Assembly (NCBI RefSeq): GCF_002082565.1
Contig: NZ_CP020562.1
Location: forward strand, 992,001-1,056,000
From: Halomonas sp. GT
GTDB lineage: Bacteria > Pseudomonadota > Gammaproteobacteria > Pseudomonadales > Halomonadaceae
Direction of reading: 5' to 3'
Length of the DNA stretch: 64,000 bases
Shown here: positions 1 through 8,327 of the stretch, piece by piece
Layout: each line of letters begins with the position of its first letter
How positions within the stretch are numbered: the stretch's first letter is position 1
Position numbers and translations under genes: made by a program
The notes under the pieces: model-generated
What the model was told of the DNA's origin: nothing
Databases searched by the model: none
Seen by the model: only the letters and a program-made list of their open reading frames with translations

Positions 1-1146
1 GCGCGCTATACCGATTCCCGCACCGAGACCCGAGAGCACTGGGTGGATATCCCTAGTGTTCCTGATGTTAATGGCGATGTGGACCGTACGATCTTTACGG
101 CAGACGCAGAAACACGCATTTTGAATATGGATGCGCGTATGCAAGGGAAGTTTGAACTGGGCAGCACCCAGCATACGCTGATAGCCGGTATTGATCGTCA
201 GGATGCCCGCTGGTCTCAAGACAACTACAGCTCGGTGACCAGCGGTGGGGGGCGCTTTAATGTTTACAACCCCCAATATGGAAATCTACAGCTAGATTCG
301 CTCAACCCAACAGACCGCCCCGATAATGAAATTGAGCAGGTCGGGGTGTATCTTGCCGATCATATTGAAGTCGGGCCTGTCGTCGTATCCGCAGGCGTGC
401 GCCGAGACTGGGCTGAAAACCGTACCTTGGCGCTGTCAGGTCCCGATACGGTAAGCGATGAAGGTGAAACAACCGGGCGATTGGGATTGATGTATCGTTT
501 TGATAATGGCTTTTCGCCTTATGTAAGCTACGCGGAAGCATTTTCGATGAACCTGGGTAGCGACGGCACGGCGAACCCCAGCCCGTTGAAGCCCACCACC
601 GGCGACCAAGAGGAGATTGGCTTTAAGTACGTCTCGCCAGATCAGTCGTTGGCGATTAGCGCGGCTTACTTTGATATTACCCAGCATAACCGCATCAGCG
701 ACGGTGCAACGCCGGGCGGTGTAGAGCAAGTGGGTGCTGTGGTGGATGGCTGGGAGCTGCAGATCAATAAACGCTGGCAGCAATTCGAGACGCAGCTGGC
801 GTATACCAACATAAACGCGATCAACGATAGCACGGGTGCCCGGTTACCTTTTGTTGCTGAAGAGCAAGCGTCCTGGTGGAACCGTCTCTATGTCGGTAGC
901 AACTGGCGTATCGGTGCTGGGGTGCGTTATGTGGGGGATAATGTTGGATCTGGAGGTGCTCCCGTTGTGCCTTCTAATACGCTTTATGACGCCATGGTGG
1001 GTTATACGATGGGGGAGTGGGACTTCTCGGTTGATGTGAAAAATGCCACAGATGAAGAGACTATCTCTTGGTGCCGCTATGAAGGTGGTGATTGTGGATA
1101 TGGCGACCGCCGCAGTATCGTGGGTAATGTTCGATACCAGTTCTAA
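1..1146 (+). CDS. TonB-dependent siderophore receptor, C-terminal part (5' end outside window)
   Basis: Outer-membrane gated beta-barrel that imports ferric siderophores with energy from TonB. The frame is open to base 1, so signal peptide, TonB box and plug lie outside and 381 codons of barrel are visible. The barrel shows alternating amphipathic strands, a late two-cysteine loop (CRYEGGDCGYGDRR) typical of FhuA/FoxA-like receptors, and ends in VRYQF, the aromatic C-terminus recognised by the Bam machinery. Family assignment is firm; the siderophore cannot be told. No partner uptake genes are visible downstream. Confidence 0.9.
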   Translation, partial: ARYTDSRTETREHWVDIPSVPDVNGDVDRTIFTADAETRILNMDARMQGKFELGSTQHTLIAGIDRQDARWSQDNYSSVTSGGGRFNVYNPQYGNLQLDSLNPTDRPDNEIEQVGVYLADHIEVGPVVVSAGVRRDWAENRTLALSGPDTVSDEGETTGRLGLMYRFDNGFSPYVSYAEAFSMNLGSDGTANPSPLKPTTGDQEEIGFKYVSPDQSLAISAAYFDITQHNRISDGATPGGVEQVGAVVDGWELQINKRWQQFETQLAYTNINAINDSTGARLPFVAEEQASWWNRLYVGSNWRIGAGVRYVGDNVGSGGAPVVPSNTLYDAMVGYTMGEWDFSVDVKNATDEETISWCRYEGGDCGYGDRRSIVGNVRYQF

Positions 1147-1179
1147 GTAGCGTTATTACTACTGCACCTGTCTTAACAC

Positions 1180-1200
1180 CGGGCCTGAAAAATAGGCCCG
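1180..1200 (+). terminator. Hairpin after the TonB receptor gene
   Basis: Inverted repeat CGGGCCT / AGGCCCG with a 7-nt loop, 34 bp after the receptor stop. No clear T-run follows, so it is a weak terminator candidate. Confidence 0.45.
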
Positions 1201-1268
1201 ATGTTATCAATGGTGCTTAGCCTGGGAGTTTAGTATATAGGGTTAGTGTGAAAGGTTAATTTAGGCGG

Positions 1269-1514
1269 TTAGTGTGGGTGCTTAATAAGTACCTTAACCA
1301 ATCGCCGTACAATAGGCGACACTAGATTAATGACCGGTAGAGCAACCGCAAAAGCAAATAGCCATGCCTTCAACCAAACAAAGACAATGCCATCTATAAA
1401 GCCGACATTGTAGAGCGTAATCACCAGCGACATAATGCATGACATAAACAGTGCCATTAAGAAAGAAAATATCAGCTGGGCGTATTTTGGATCAAACATG
1501 ACTGCCTCTGTCAA
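1269..1514 (-). CDS. DUF2798-family small inner-membrane protein
   Basis: An 81-residue protein with two hydrophobic helices (about residues 13-34 and 44-68) and a basic C-terminal end containing VRRLVKVLIK. The FDPKYAQLIFSFLMALFMS start and LVxPIVRRLV end match the DUF2798 family of two-helix membrane proteins, whose function is unknown. Translation may start at the sixth codon (MFDPKYA). It stands alone, convergent with the TonB receptor gene. Confidence 0.75.
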   Translation of the reverse strand: MTEAVMFDPKYAQLIFSFLMALFMSCIMSLVITLYNVGFIDGIVFVWLKAWLFAFAVALPVINLVSPIVRRLVKVLIKHPH

Positions 1515-1634
1515 ACATGCTATGAATTACAAATTAAAAATCGATAGCTAAATCAGGGTCGATAATGCAGTAAAGAGCGATAATGAAACACAGTAAATCG
1601 CCATCCTTAGCGATCGTTAGCCAATCCGGCCGCC

Positions 1635-2498
1635 TTAACGTTTATCTTCTGTCTTGTGAATAAAGTCACTGGCATCGTGGCGTTCGTGGAGCTGTTCGTT
1701 AGGCTCACCCCAGGTGCGGTTAACTATTCGTCCACGTTGAACGGCAGGGCGTGCGTCAATCTCCTCAGTCCAGCGTAAAACGTTCTGATAGGTGTGGGCT
1801 TCTAAAAACTCAGCTGCTTCATACACGCGGTTTTTTACCAGTGCGCCGTACCACGGGTGAATCGCCATATCCGCGATGGTGTACTCATCGCCCGCCATAA
1901 AGCGGTTATCCGCTAAGTGGCGATCCAGTACATCCAACTGACGTTTCACTTCCATGGTATAGCGATCAATCGGGTACTGGTATTTTTCTGGTGCGTAAGC
2001 GTAAAAGTGACCAAAGCCGCCGCCAAGCATGGGCGCACTACCCATTTGCCAAAATAACCAGGATAGGCACTCGGTTCGCTTCGCCGGGTCATTGGGTAAG
2101 AACGCACCAAATTTCTCAGCTAAATAAAGCAGAATCGCTCCTGACTCAAAGACCCGCTGTGGCGGGGTGGTGCTGTGATCCATTAGCGCTGGAATTTTAG
2201 AGTTGGGGTTTACCTCAACAAAGCCGCTACCAAACTGATCACCTTCGCCAATTTGTATCAGGTGAGCATCGTATTCCGCTTGTTTAATACCCTGTTCCAG
2301 CAGCTCTTCAAGCATGACGGTAACTTTTACGCCGTTTGGGGTTGCAAGAGAGTAAAGCTGCAGTGGATGCTTACCCACGGGCAATACTTTATCGTGGGTC
2401 GCGCCAGCAATGGGGCGATTGATGTTAGCGAATTTTCCACCGTTACCAGGTTCCCATTTCCAAACCCGCGGTGGCGTATAAGTCGTGTTGTCGCTCAT
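1635..2498 (-). CDS. yghU: Glutathione S-transferase family protein, YghU-like
   Basis: Cytosolic Nu-class GST; family members act as glutathione/disulfide-bond oxidoreductases and organic-peroxide reductases. The 287-aa product has the thioredoxin-like N-domain with the YSLATPNGVKVTVMLEEL segment (YghU Thr-Pro-Asn motif), PALMD and ESGAILLYLAEKFG for glutathione binding, then the helical GST domain (MGSAPMLGGGFGHFYAYAPEK, YTIADMAIHPW). Length agrees with E. coli YghU. The start was placed at the ATG of MSDNTTY because GAGGA lies 4 bases upstream; the frame opens 16 codons earlier without a comparable site. Confidence 0.92.
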   Translation of the reverse strand: MSDNTTYTPPRVWKWEPGNGGKFANINRPIAGATHDKVLPVGKHPLQLYSLATPNGVKVTVMLEELLEQGIKQAEYDAHLIQIGEGDQFGSGFVEVNPNSKIPALMDHSTTPPQRVFESGAILLYLAEKFGAFLPNDPAKRTECLSWLFWQMGSAPMLGGGFGHFYAYAPEKYQYPIDRYTMEVKRQLDVLDRHLADNRFMAGDEYTIADMAIHPWYGALVKNRVYEAAEFLEAHTYQNVLRWTEEIDARPAVQRGRIVNRTWGEPNEQLHERHDASDFIHKTEDKR

Positions 2499-2652
2499 GA
2501 TGTCCTCGCTATTCCTAGAATTAAAAAGGGCGGTGCAGCGACTCACCCGAAATGTTGTGGCTACTAAGGCGTTATGGGGCCATAAAACGTGGGTACAAGG
2601 ATAGTGTGTTGTTAGCCTGATAATAAATAGTTATTTATCATGGAGAAATGTC

Positions 2653-3348
2653 ATGCGGACTATTGGCGTATTAGGCGGTATGAGTTGGGAGTCGACACAA
2701 AGTTATTATCAGGCGCTAAATCAGGGGGTTAATCAGGCTCTTGGCGGTTTTCACTCAGCGCAGATTGTGATGATAAGTGTTGATTTTGCTGAAATAGAAA
2801 CCCTGCAACAACGGGGGGATTGGCAAACTGCTGGCCAGTTGCTCGCAAGCGCTGCCAAACGTATTGAAGAGGCTGGGGCAGAATGTTTGCTATTGGCTAC
2901 CAATACTATGCATAACGTCGCGCCTGCGATTGAGTCTGCTATTCAGATTCCCTTTTTGCACATCGCCGATGCTACCGGGGAAACATGTCAGAGTGATGGC
3001 GTGACTCGGGTTGGGTTAATAGGTACCCGCTTCACGATGGAGCAGGACTTTTACAAGGCACGCTTAAAAGAGCGCTTTGGGATTGATGTCGTCATTCCGA
3101 ATGAGCAAGAACGTGCCGAGGTGCATCAGGTTATTTTCGACGAGCTATGCCATGGCGATATCCTCGCGTCATCGCGTGTGCGTTATCTGGATATTATTAC
3201 GTCGCTACACCAGCAGGGTGCCGAGGCCATCATTCTAGGTTGCACAGAGATAGCGCTATTGGTCGAGCAGAAACACACCCAGGTACCCCTTTATGACACC
3301 ACCGCTCTGCACGCAAGCAAAGCGGTGGAGTGGGCGCTAGGTAATTAA
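2653..3348 (+). CDS. Aspartate/glutamate racemase family, YgeA-like amino-acid racemase
   Basis: PLP-independent amino-acid racemase of the two-fold Asp/Glu racemase family, cytosolic. It starts [15 protein letters not shown] and carries LATNTMH with Thr83 where classical racemases have the first catalytic cysteine, and ILGCTEI with Cys197 as the second acid/base. This Thr/Cys pair at these positions is the arrangement in E. coli YgeA, a broad-specificity racemase. GGAGAAATG spans the start (GGAGA 6-7 bases upstream). Its stop overlaps the stop of the convergent ohr gene by 4 bp. Substrate is unknown. Confidence 0.88.
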   Translation: MRTIGVLGGMSWESTQSYYQALNQGVNQALGGFHSAQIVMISVDFAEIETLQQRGDWQTAGQLLASAAKRIEEAGAECLLLATNTMHNVAPAIESAIQIPFLHIADATGETCQSDGVTRVGLIGTRFTMEQDFYKARLKERFGIDVVIPNEQERAEVHQVIFDELCHGDILASSRVRYLDIITSLHQQGAEAIILGCTEIALLVEQKHTQVPLYDTTALHASKAVEWALGN

Positions 3349-3770
3349 ACCAGCGTCAGTGTGACATCGATATTTCCGCGGGTAGCGTTGGAGTAGGGGC
3401 AAACAATATGGGCTTTGTCGACCAGTGATTGGGCAACGTCTTTTTCCAAACCAGGCAAGCTGATTTTTAGCTCAACTTCAATACCGAAGCCAGTTGGAAT
3501 GGCGCCAATACCCACACTGCCATCAATCTGGGTTTCGTCGGGAAGTTTAACTTTTTCCTGGCTGGCGACGTGTTTAAGTGCGCCTAGGAAACAAGCGGAG
3601 TAGCCTGCAGCAAACAGCTGTTCGGGGTTAGTGCCTTCACCGCCTGCGCCACCTAGCTCTTTAGGTGTACTGAGCTGAACATTTAGCGCGCCGTCAGAGG
3701 ACTTAGCATGACCTTCGCGGCCGCCAGTGGCGTGAGCGTGTGCACGGTAAGCAACAGTTTCAATTGACAT
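3345..3770 (-). CDS. ohr: Organic hydroperoxide resistance protein Ohr
   Basis: Cytosolic thiol peroxidase of the OsmC/Ohr superfamily that reduces organic and fatty-acid hydroperoxides using lipoylated partners. The 141-aa length, the reactive cysteine in [10 protein letters not shown] (about residue 60) and the resolving cysteine in [16 protein letters not shown] (about residue 124) are diagnostic for the Ohr subfamily rather than OsmC. The gene for its likely regulator OhrR lies just upstream on the same strand, with a TTGCGCGCAA palindrome between them. Confidence 0.94.
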   Translation of the reverse strand: MSIETVAYRAHAHATGGREGHAKSSDGALNVQLSTPKELGGAGGEGTNPEQLFAAGYSACFLGALKHVASQEKVKLPDETQIDGSVGIGAIPTGFGIEVELKISLPGLEKDVAQSLVDKAHIVCPYSNATRGNIDVTLTLV

Positions 3771-3855
3771 AGATTATTTCCTAAACTTGGTTGTTATGGA
3801 CATAGCTGTTATGAACCAAACGTGTGCTTGGGGGTTTAATTTAGTGCAGCTTTAT

Positions 3856-3867
3856 TTTGCGCGCAAG
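3856..3867. promoter_or_regulatory. Palindrome in the ohr upstream region, candidate OhrR operator
   Basis: The perfect palindrome TTGCGCGCAA (3857-3866) lies about 90 bp upstream of the ohr start and 46 bp beyond the ohrR stop, the only strong inverted repeat in the gap. MarR-type regulators bind short palindromes; assignment to OhrR is inferred from location. Confidence 0.4.
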
Positions 3868-3912
3868 TAAATGGCTGAAGAAATTACCTACCCTGCCACA
3901 ACGTTCAGCGGG

Positions 3913-4362
3913 TTACTTGACCTTAAGTAAGTTTTCGCGCAGCTGGACTAAATCTTCTTTCAGTTGGTTGAGTGCTTCAACCGACGTTTCGCTGGCGTTG
4001 ACGATACAGCTGGGAATATGGCGCGCCTGTTCACGAAGCGAGCGGCCTTTATCTGTCAGGAATAACTCGACAACACGTTCATCTTGAAGGCTACGCTGCC
4101 GGATAAGCAGCTGATCACTTTCAAGCCGTTTTAGTAGCGGCGTTAACGAGCCAGGATCTGTTAGTAAGCGTTTGCTTAGGGTACCTACTGTTAGGCCATC
4201 TTCTTGCCACAGTACCAGCATGGCGAGGTATTGCGGGTAAGTGAGCCCTAGCTCTTTGAGCAGAGGTTTATAAACTTTGGTCATCATCAGCGATGTTGAA
4301 TACAACGCAAAGCAGAGCTGGTGATCTAACTCTAATTCGCTACAAGGGTCTAGCGCTGGCAT
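3913..4362 (-). CDS. ohrR: MarR-family regulator, OhrR-type organic peroxide sensor
   Basis: A 149-aa winged-helix repressor. The N-terminal LDHQLCFALYSTSLMMTKVYKPLL carries the single conserved peroxide-sensing cysteine (Cys17) of OhrR; LGLTYPQYLAMLVLWQ, the recognition region LTVGTLSKRLLTDPGSLTPLLKRLE and wing residues around DERVVELFLTDKG follow. The family releases DNA when Cys is oxidised by organic hydroperoxide. Adjacent ohr is the expected target. The protein starts MPALDPCSELELDHQ, giving a second Cys at position 7. Confidence 0.9.
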   Translation of the reverse strand: MPALDPCSELELDHQLCFALYSTSLMMTKVYKPLLKELGLTYPQYLAMLVLWQEDGLTVGTLSKRLLTDPGSLTPLLKRLESDQLLIRQRSLQDERVVELFLTDKGRSLREQARHIPSCIVNASETSVEALNQLKEDLVQLRENLLKVK

Positions 4363-4496
4363 GTCGACTCCAGGACAGGGTGCATAACGCGTAATGTAGC
4401 GTGCGGGGAAGTGAGTAGCTATCCCTAGACGTTGGTCGTAAGTTGGTCGTTTTGTTTTGACACCGCGTGTTGCGATAGCTAGCCTTCACTTATCGG

Positions 4497-4512
4497 ATGT
4501 TACCGGTAACAA
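4497..4512. promoter_or_regulatory. GntR-type operator upstream of the TRAP/gluconokinase operon
   Basis: The 14-bp perfect palindrome TGTTACCGGTAACA (4498-4511), 100 bp upstream of the dctP start, matches the E. coli GntR/IdnR-type operator core. The LacI-family regulator encoded at 8328-9332 is the likely ligand-responsive repressor. Confidence 0.8.
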
Positions 4513-4611
4513 TTTGTTGGAACATAAACTGCAAACCTGATGGCCGATACGATTCGATAGCCTTTCGGTAAATAGCCAACCAACAACAACGACTATTCTG
4601 GAGATAACGTC

Positions 4612-5685
4612 ATGACAACGATTTGGCGCAGCACGCTTACTTTGGTCGGTGCGACCACTCTGACTTTTGGCATGGCACATGCTCAAAGCCCTGAACTTTC
4701 TGATCCGCCTGCGATTGAAGGCGACGTAGTGGCTGACCACGGAAGTCACACCCTGCGTATGGGCATTGGCCTGTCCGAAACATCGCCGCAGTTTCTCTCT
4801 AGCCAGTACTTCGGTGAAATTCTTGAGCAGCGTACCGATGGCCGTATTACGGTCAATGTTTTCCCCAACAGCCAGTTGGGCGACGATGTTCAAATGATGG
4901 AAATGCTGCAAACCGGCACGTTGGATATGACCTATCCTTCAAGCTCAGCTACGACCGGGTACGTGGAGGCACTGTCAGCATTTGATTTGCCATTCCTATT
5001 ACCAAGCCGAGAAGCCGCGATTGCTGTTATGCAGAGTGATGTGGCTCAGGGAATGCTGGATGCGTTTGAGGGCACGGGCTTAAAAGCACTGACGTTCTCA
5101 GAAAATGGCTACCGCCAGCTCTCTAATAGTGCACGGCCCATCGAATCACCTGAAGATGTTGCTGGCTTAGACGTTCGCGGACTCAGTGTTCGTACGATGG
5201 AAAACCCTGTGCACTTAGCCATTTGGGAAGCGTTAGGTGCCAACCCAACACCAATGGCCTTTGGCGAGCTATTTTCGGCGCTTGAGCAAGGTGTTGTGGA
5301 CGGCCAGGAAAACCCGTGGAGCACCATCCTTACTTCTAACTTCAATGAAGTGCAGGATTACGGCACCGAAACGCGTCACGTTTATACGCCATTTATCATG
5401 ATGCTCTCCGAGCGTACCTGGAACCGCATGGCGCCTGAGTATCAAGCGCTGGTGCAGGAAGCTGCCCGACAGTCTGCTGAGTACGAAATCCAACTTTCTG
5501 CCGAGTATGACGATTGGTCGCGTGATCAGTTAGAAGCACGCGGTATGCAAATTACCCGCTTAGATGATGAGCAGTTAGCCGCTTTCCAAGACGCCGTTCA
5601 GCCTGTTTATGAAGAGTGGGCACCGCGTATCGGTGAAGATCTGATCGCTGAAATTCAACAAATCGTGGAAGACAGCAGCAACTAA
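4612..5685 (+). CDS. dctP: TRAP transporter substrate-binding protein, DctP family (probably gluconate)
   Basis: Periplasmic solute receptor of a tripartite TRAP transporter. Residues 1-24 form a signal peptide ending AHA-Q. The mature part has the DctP core: LGDDVQMMEMLQTGTLDMTYPSS, the carboxylate-binding-Arg region DVRGLSVRTMENP, and FGELFSALEQGVVDGQENP. GGAGATAACGTC precedes the ATG. It is the first gene of an operon with small and large membrane subunits and gluconokinase, and a GntR operator lies upstream, so gluconate or a related sugar acid is the inferred substrate. Confidence 0.9.
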   Translation: MTTIWRSTLTLVGATTLTFGMAHAQSPELSDPPAIEGDVVADHGSHTLRMGIGLSETSPQFLSSQYFGEILEQRTDGRITVNVFPNSQLGDDVQMMEMLQTGTLDMTYPSSSATTGYVEALSAFDLPFLLPSREAAIAVMQSDVAQGMLDAFEGTGLKALTFSENGYRQLSNSARPIESPEDVAGLDVRGLSVRTMENPVHLAIWEALGANPTPMAFGELFSALEQGVVDGQENPWSTILTSNFNEVQDYGTETRHVYTPFIMMLSERTWNRMAPEYQALVQEAARQSAEYEIQLSAEYDDWSRDQLEARGMQITRLDDEQLAAFQDAVQPVYEEWAPRIGEDLIAEIQQIVEDSSN

Positions 5686-5706
5686 GCTGCTACGTATAGC
5701 GCGCCA

Positions 5707-5732
5707 TCGGGCAGGCCCACACGCCTGCCCGA
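5707..5732 (+). other. Strong intercistronic hairpin between dctP and dctQ
   Basis: Inverted repeat TCGGGCAGGC / GCCTGCCCGA with a 6-nt loop and no T-run. Its place after a binding-protein gene suggests mRNA stabilisation or partial termination that keeps the receptor in excess over the membrane subunits. Confidence 0.7.
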
Positions 5733-5757
5733 CTTGTCAGTGCCCCTCGGAGTTTTT

Positions 5758-6384
5758 ATGACTACCTCCTCTACTCCCCCAAACGCGGTGACCTCTACAG
5801 CACCAACGTTGGAAGATCCGTCGGTTTATTTGAACGACCCTAATCGCAAGCTGCTTGAGATTGATACTGAGACTCGCCAAGGTCCTGCGCTGTTCCGCTG
5901 GTTAACACTCGCTATGGAGTATTTGATTGGCGTTATTTTGGCGGCGCTGATTGTCGCGGTTTCCAGTAATGTCGTTGGCCGTTCTGTGTTCAACCATTCA
6001 CTGCCCTGGGTCGATGAGTTGGCACGCATGCTGTTTATTTGGCTGGTCTTTATCGGCGCAGCGGCGGCGTTTGCACGCTATGAGCATATTGCTGTCGATG
6101 CGCTGGTGAGGCGCTTGCCGTTGCGTGTCGCGCATATGCTCTATTTCTTACAACACCTGATTATTGCAGGGCTCATGCTGGTGATGATTTGGGGCGGCTA
6201 TCAAGTGCTCACGCGCTCAAGCGGACGCTCCGCGATCATGGGCGTACCGCTAAGCTTGGTCAGCCTGTCATTGGTGTTGTGCGTCATTTTTATCGCGGCG
6301 GTATCGCTTTGGCGTATGTGGGTAAGCGTGGGAGTTATCCGTCAACCACATCGCCAATCGGCTGACTTACCAGGGGAGCGTTAA
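5758..6384 (+). CDS. dctQ: TRAP transporter small permease subunit, DctQ family
   Basis: Small four-helix inner-membrane subunit that pairs with DctM. Hydrophobic segments lie near residues 49-70, 85-107, 127-150 and 165-190; VVGRSVFNHSLPWVDELARMLFIWLVFIGAA is the DctQ signature. The start is the ATG of MTTSSTPP, with CGGAG 6-7 bases upstream; the frame opens eight codons earlier at a GTG. The cytosolic N-terminal tail of about 45 residues is long for the family. The start of dctM follows the stop by 2 bp. Confidence 0.88.
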   Translation: MTTSSTPPNAVTSTAPTLEDPSVYLNDPNRKLLEIDTETRQGPALFRWLTLAMEYLIGVILAALIVAVSSNVVGRSVFNHSLPWVDELARMLFIWLVFIGAAAAFARYEHIAVDALVRRLPLRVAHMLYFLQHLIIAGLMLVMIWGGYQVLTRSSGRSAIMGVPLSLVSLSLVLCVIFIAAVSLWRMWVSVGVIRQPHRQSADLPGER

Positions 6385-6386
6385 TC

Positions 6387-7667
6387 ATGCTGTGGATTTT
6401 TCTAGCCATATTATTGGCATCTATTGTGATTGGTTTGCCGATTGCGTTTGGCCTAGGGGTAGCAGCCTTAGTCATGGCAGTGCTCTCTGATATCCCGCTA
6501 TCGATTATGATTGAGCAGTCAATTCGTGGCGTGAATAGCTTCCCGCTACTGGCGATTCCCTTCTTTATTCTCGTCGGCGAAGTGATGAGCAATGGTGGCA
6601 TTGCTCGACGCTTGATGGAGCTTGCAGGCGCGTTGGTGGGCTTTATGCGCGGTGGGCTTGGCCAGGTAGCCATTACCGGTTCGATGTTTTTTGGCGGGAT
6701 CAGCGGCTCGGCGGTTGCGGATACCGCAGCGACCGGCGCGATGATGATCCCCTCGATGAAACAGCAAGGTTACACCGCCGCAAATGCCACGGCGATAAAC
6801 ACCGTGTCATCGGTGATCGGCATTATTATTCCACCGTCAATACCGCTTATTTTATATGGCATTGTTACCGAGACGTCGATCAGTCGCCTGTTTATCGCGG
6901 GGATTGTGCCTGGCCTGTTAATTGGCGCGGCGCTAATGGTGACCACCTTTATTCTAGCGAGCAAGCAGGGTGGCGGCGTTCGCCAATTTCGCTGGGACCG
7001 GCTGTGGAAAGCGTTTAAGGATGCCTGGCTAGCCCTGGTGCTTCCTGTGATCGTTATAGGTGGCATTATTGGCGGCGTATTTACCGCTACAGAGGCTGCC
7101 GTTGCTGCGCTGCTCTATTCGCTGGCTATTTCTCTGCTGGTATACCGCGAATTTAAGCTCAGCGAGTTGGGCGGTATGTTAATTCGCACTGCAAGGCTTA
7201 CTGGCATGGTGATGATGCTGTTGGCATTTGCCACCGTTATTGCTTGGTTTTTGACTATTAACATGGTTCCACAAACCTTAGTACGCCAAGTACAGGCGAT
7301 TACCCAGGAGCCGTTTTTGCTGCTGCTAATTGTGGCGGGGCTACTGCTGTTGGTGGGGTTCGTGATGGACCTAACGCCGGCCATGGTGATTATGGCACCG
7401 ATGCTTGCGCCGATTGTGACATCGGTAGGCGTCGATGCCGCTTATTTTGGCGTTCTAATGGCCTTTATTTTAGGCATTGGGCTGTTGACCCCGCCGGTTG
7501 GCACCTGCCTGTACGTTGGGTGTGGCGTTGGCAAGGTGTCTATGGAATCTCTGGTAAAAGCCATGCTGCCTTACTACGCCGCCTTGATCGTTGTTCTGGT
7601 GGTGCTGATTGCGTTCCCTGGCATCGTTACTTGGCTGCCAGACCTAACCGCCGTGCGCGGCAATTGA
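6387..7667 (+). CDS. dctM: TRAP transporter large permease subunit, DctM family
   Basis: Inner-membrane channel subunit (426 aa, about 12 hydrophobic segments) that carries solute with Na+ in the TRAP system. Recognisable parts are FGLGVAALVMAV, SFPLLAIPFFILVGEVMSNGG, the GGISGSAVADTAATGAMMIPSMKQQGY signature, and LTPPVGTCLYVGCGVG near the C-terminus. GGGGAG lies ahead of the ATG, overlapping the end of dctQ. Gluconokinase follows after 12 bp. Confidence 0.92.
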   Translation: MLWIFLAILLASIVIGLPIAFGLGVAALVMAVLSDIPLSIMIEQSIRGVNSFPLLAIPFFILVGEVMSNGGIARRLMELAGALVGFMRGGLGQVAITGSMFFGGISGSAVADTAATGAMMIPSMKQQGYTAANATAINTVSSVIGIIIPPSIPLILYGIVTETSISRLFIAGIVPGLLIGAALMVTTFILASKQGGGVRQFRWDRLWKAFKDAWLALVLPVIVIGGIIGGVFTATEAAVAALLYSLAISLLVYREFKLSELGGMLIRTARLTGMVMMLLAFATVIAWFLTINMVPQTLVRQVQAITQEPFLLLLIVAGLLLLVGFVMDLTPAMVIMAPMLAPIVTSVGVDAAYFGVLMAFILGIGLLTPPVGTCLYVGCGVGKVSMESLVKAMLPYYAALIVVLVVLIAFPGIVTWLPDLTAVRGN

Positions 7668-7679
7668 TAGGAGCATCGA

Positions 7680-8204
7680 GTGAATAAATTATCACATCGT
7701 ATTCTTGTCATGGGCGTTTCTGGATCAGGGAAGTCTCATATTGGACAGCAGTTAGCAGCAGAACTGGGCGCAACGTTTATTGACGGTGACGACCATCATT
7801 CACCCGCCAATGTGGCGAAAATGGCCAGCGGTACGCCACTCAATGACAATGATCGTCGTGACTGGCTGGCAACACTTGCTGATCTGTTCGCGGCTCATAA
7901 AGCGCGCAATGCTTCTGTGGTCATCGCCTGTTCCGGCCTTAAAAAACGCTATCGGGATCGCCTGCGTGAAGGTGACCCCGCACTGCGTGTTTTGTATTTA
8001 GAAGGAACCCACGCACTTCTGCGTGAACGGTTAGAAACCAGGGCAGGGCACTTCTTTAAAGGTGATAACATGCTGGCAAGCCAGCTTGCCGATTTAGAGC
8101 CGCCAAGCAGTGATGAAGCGGTGACGGTCTCCATTGCGCTATCGCCTATCGAGATTGTCGAGCGCTTCACGGCGGCGCTAGCACCCACGCTACGCGTTCA
8201 TTAG
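7680..8204 (+). CDS. gntK: Gluconokinase (ATP:D-gluconate 6-phosphotransferase)
   Basis: Phosphorylates gluconate to 6-phosphogluconate for the Entner-Doudoroff or pentose-phosphate route. The 174-aa P-loop kinase has Walker A GVSGSGKS (residues 13-20), DGDDHHSPANVAKMASGTPLNDNDRRDWL, IACSGLKKRYRDRLR and the GHFFKGDNMLASQLADLEPP motif of GntK. GTG start with TAGGAG 8 bases upstream. Last gene of the TRAP operon, and the main reason for assigning gluconate to the transporter. Confidence 0.95.
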   Translation: MNKLSHRILVMGVSGSGKSHIGQQLAAELGATFIDGDDHHSPANVAKMASGTPLNDNDRRDWLATLADLFAAHKARNASVVIACSGLKKRYRDRLREGDPALRVLYLEGTHALLRERLETRAGHFFKGDNMLASQLADLEPPSSDEAVTVSIALSPIEIVERFTAALAPTLRVH

Positions 8205-8224
8205 GCTAAAGGATGGGATAGGCG

Positions 8225-8257
8225 AGGGGCCGTACTATTCGCTATGGTATGGCCCCT
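8225..8257 (+). terminator. Hairpin after gntK
   Basis: AGGGGCC (8225-8231) pairs with GGCCCCT (8251-8257) around a 19-nt loop, 20 bp after the gntK stop. No strong T-run, so only a possible terminator. Confidence 0.35.
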
Positions 8258-8327
8258 GCGCCTTCAACAGTCCTGTATTTAGCAGGTTTACGTAGTTAAC
8301 AGGCTTACGCATTTAACAGAACAGTCA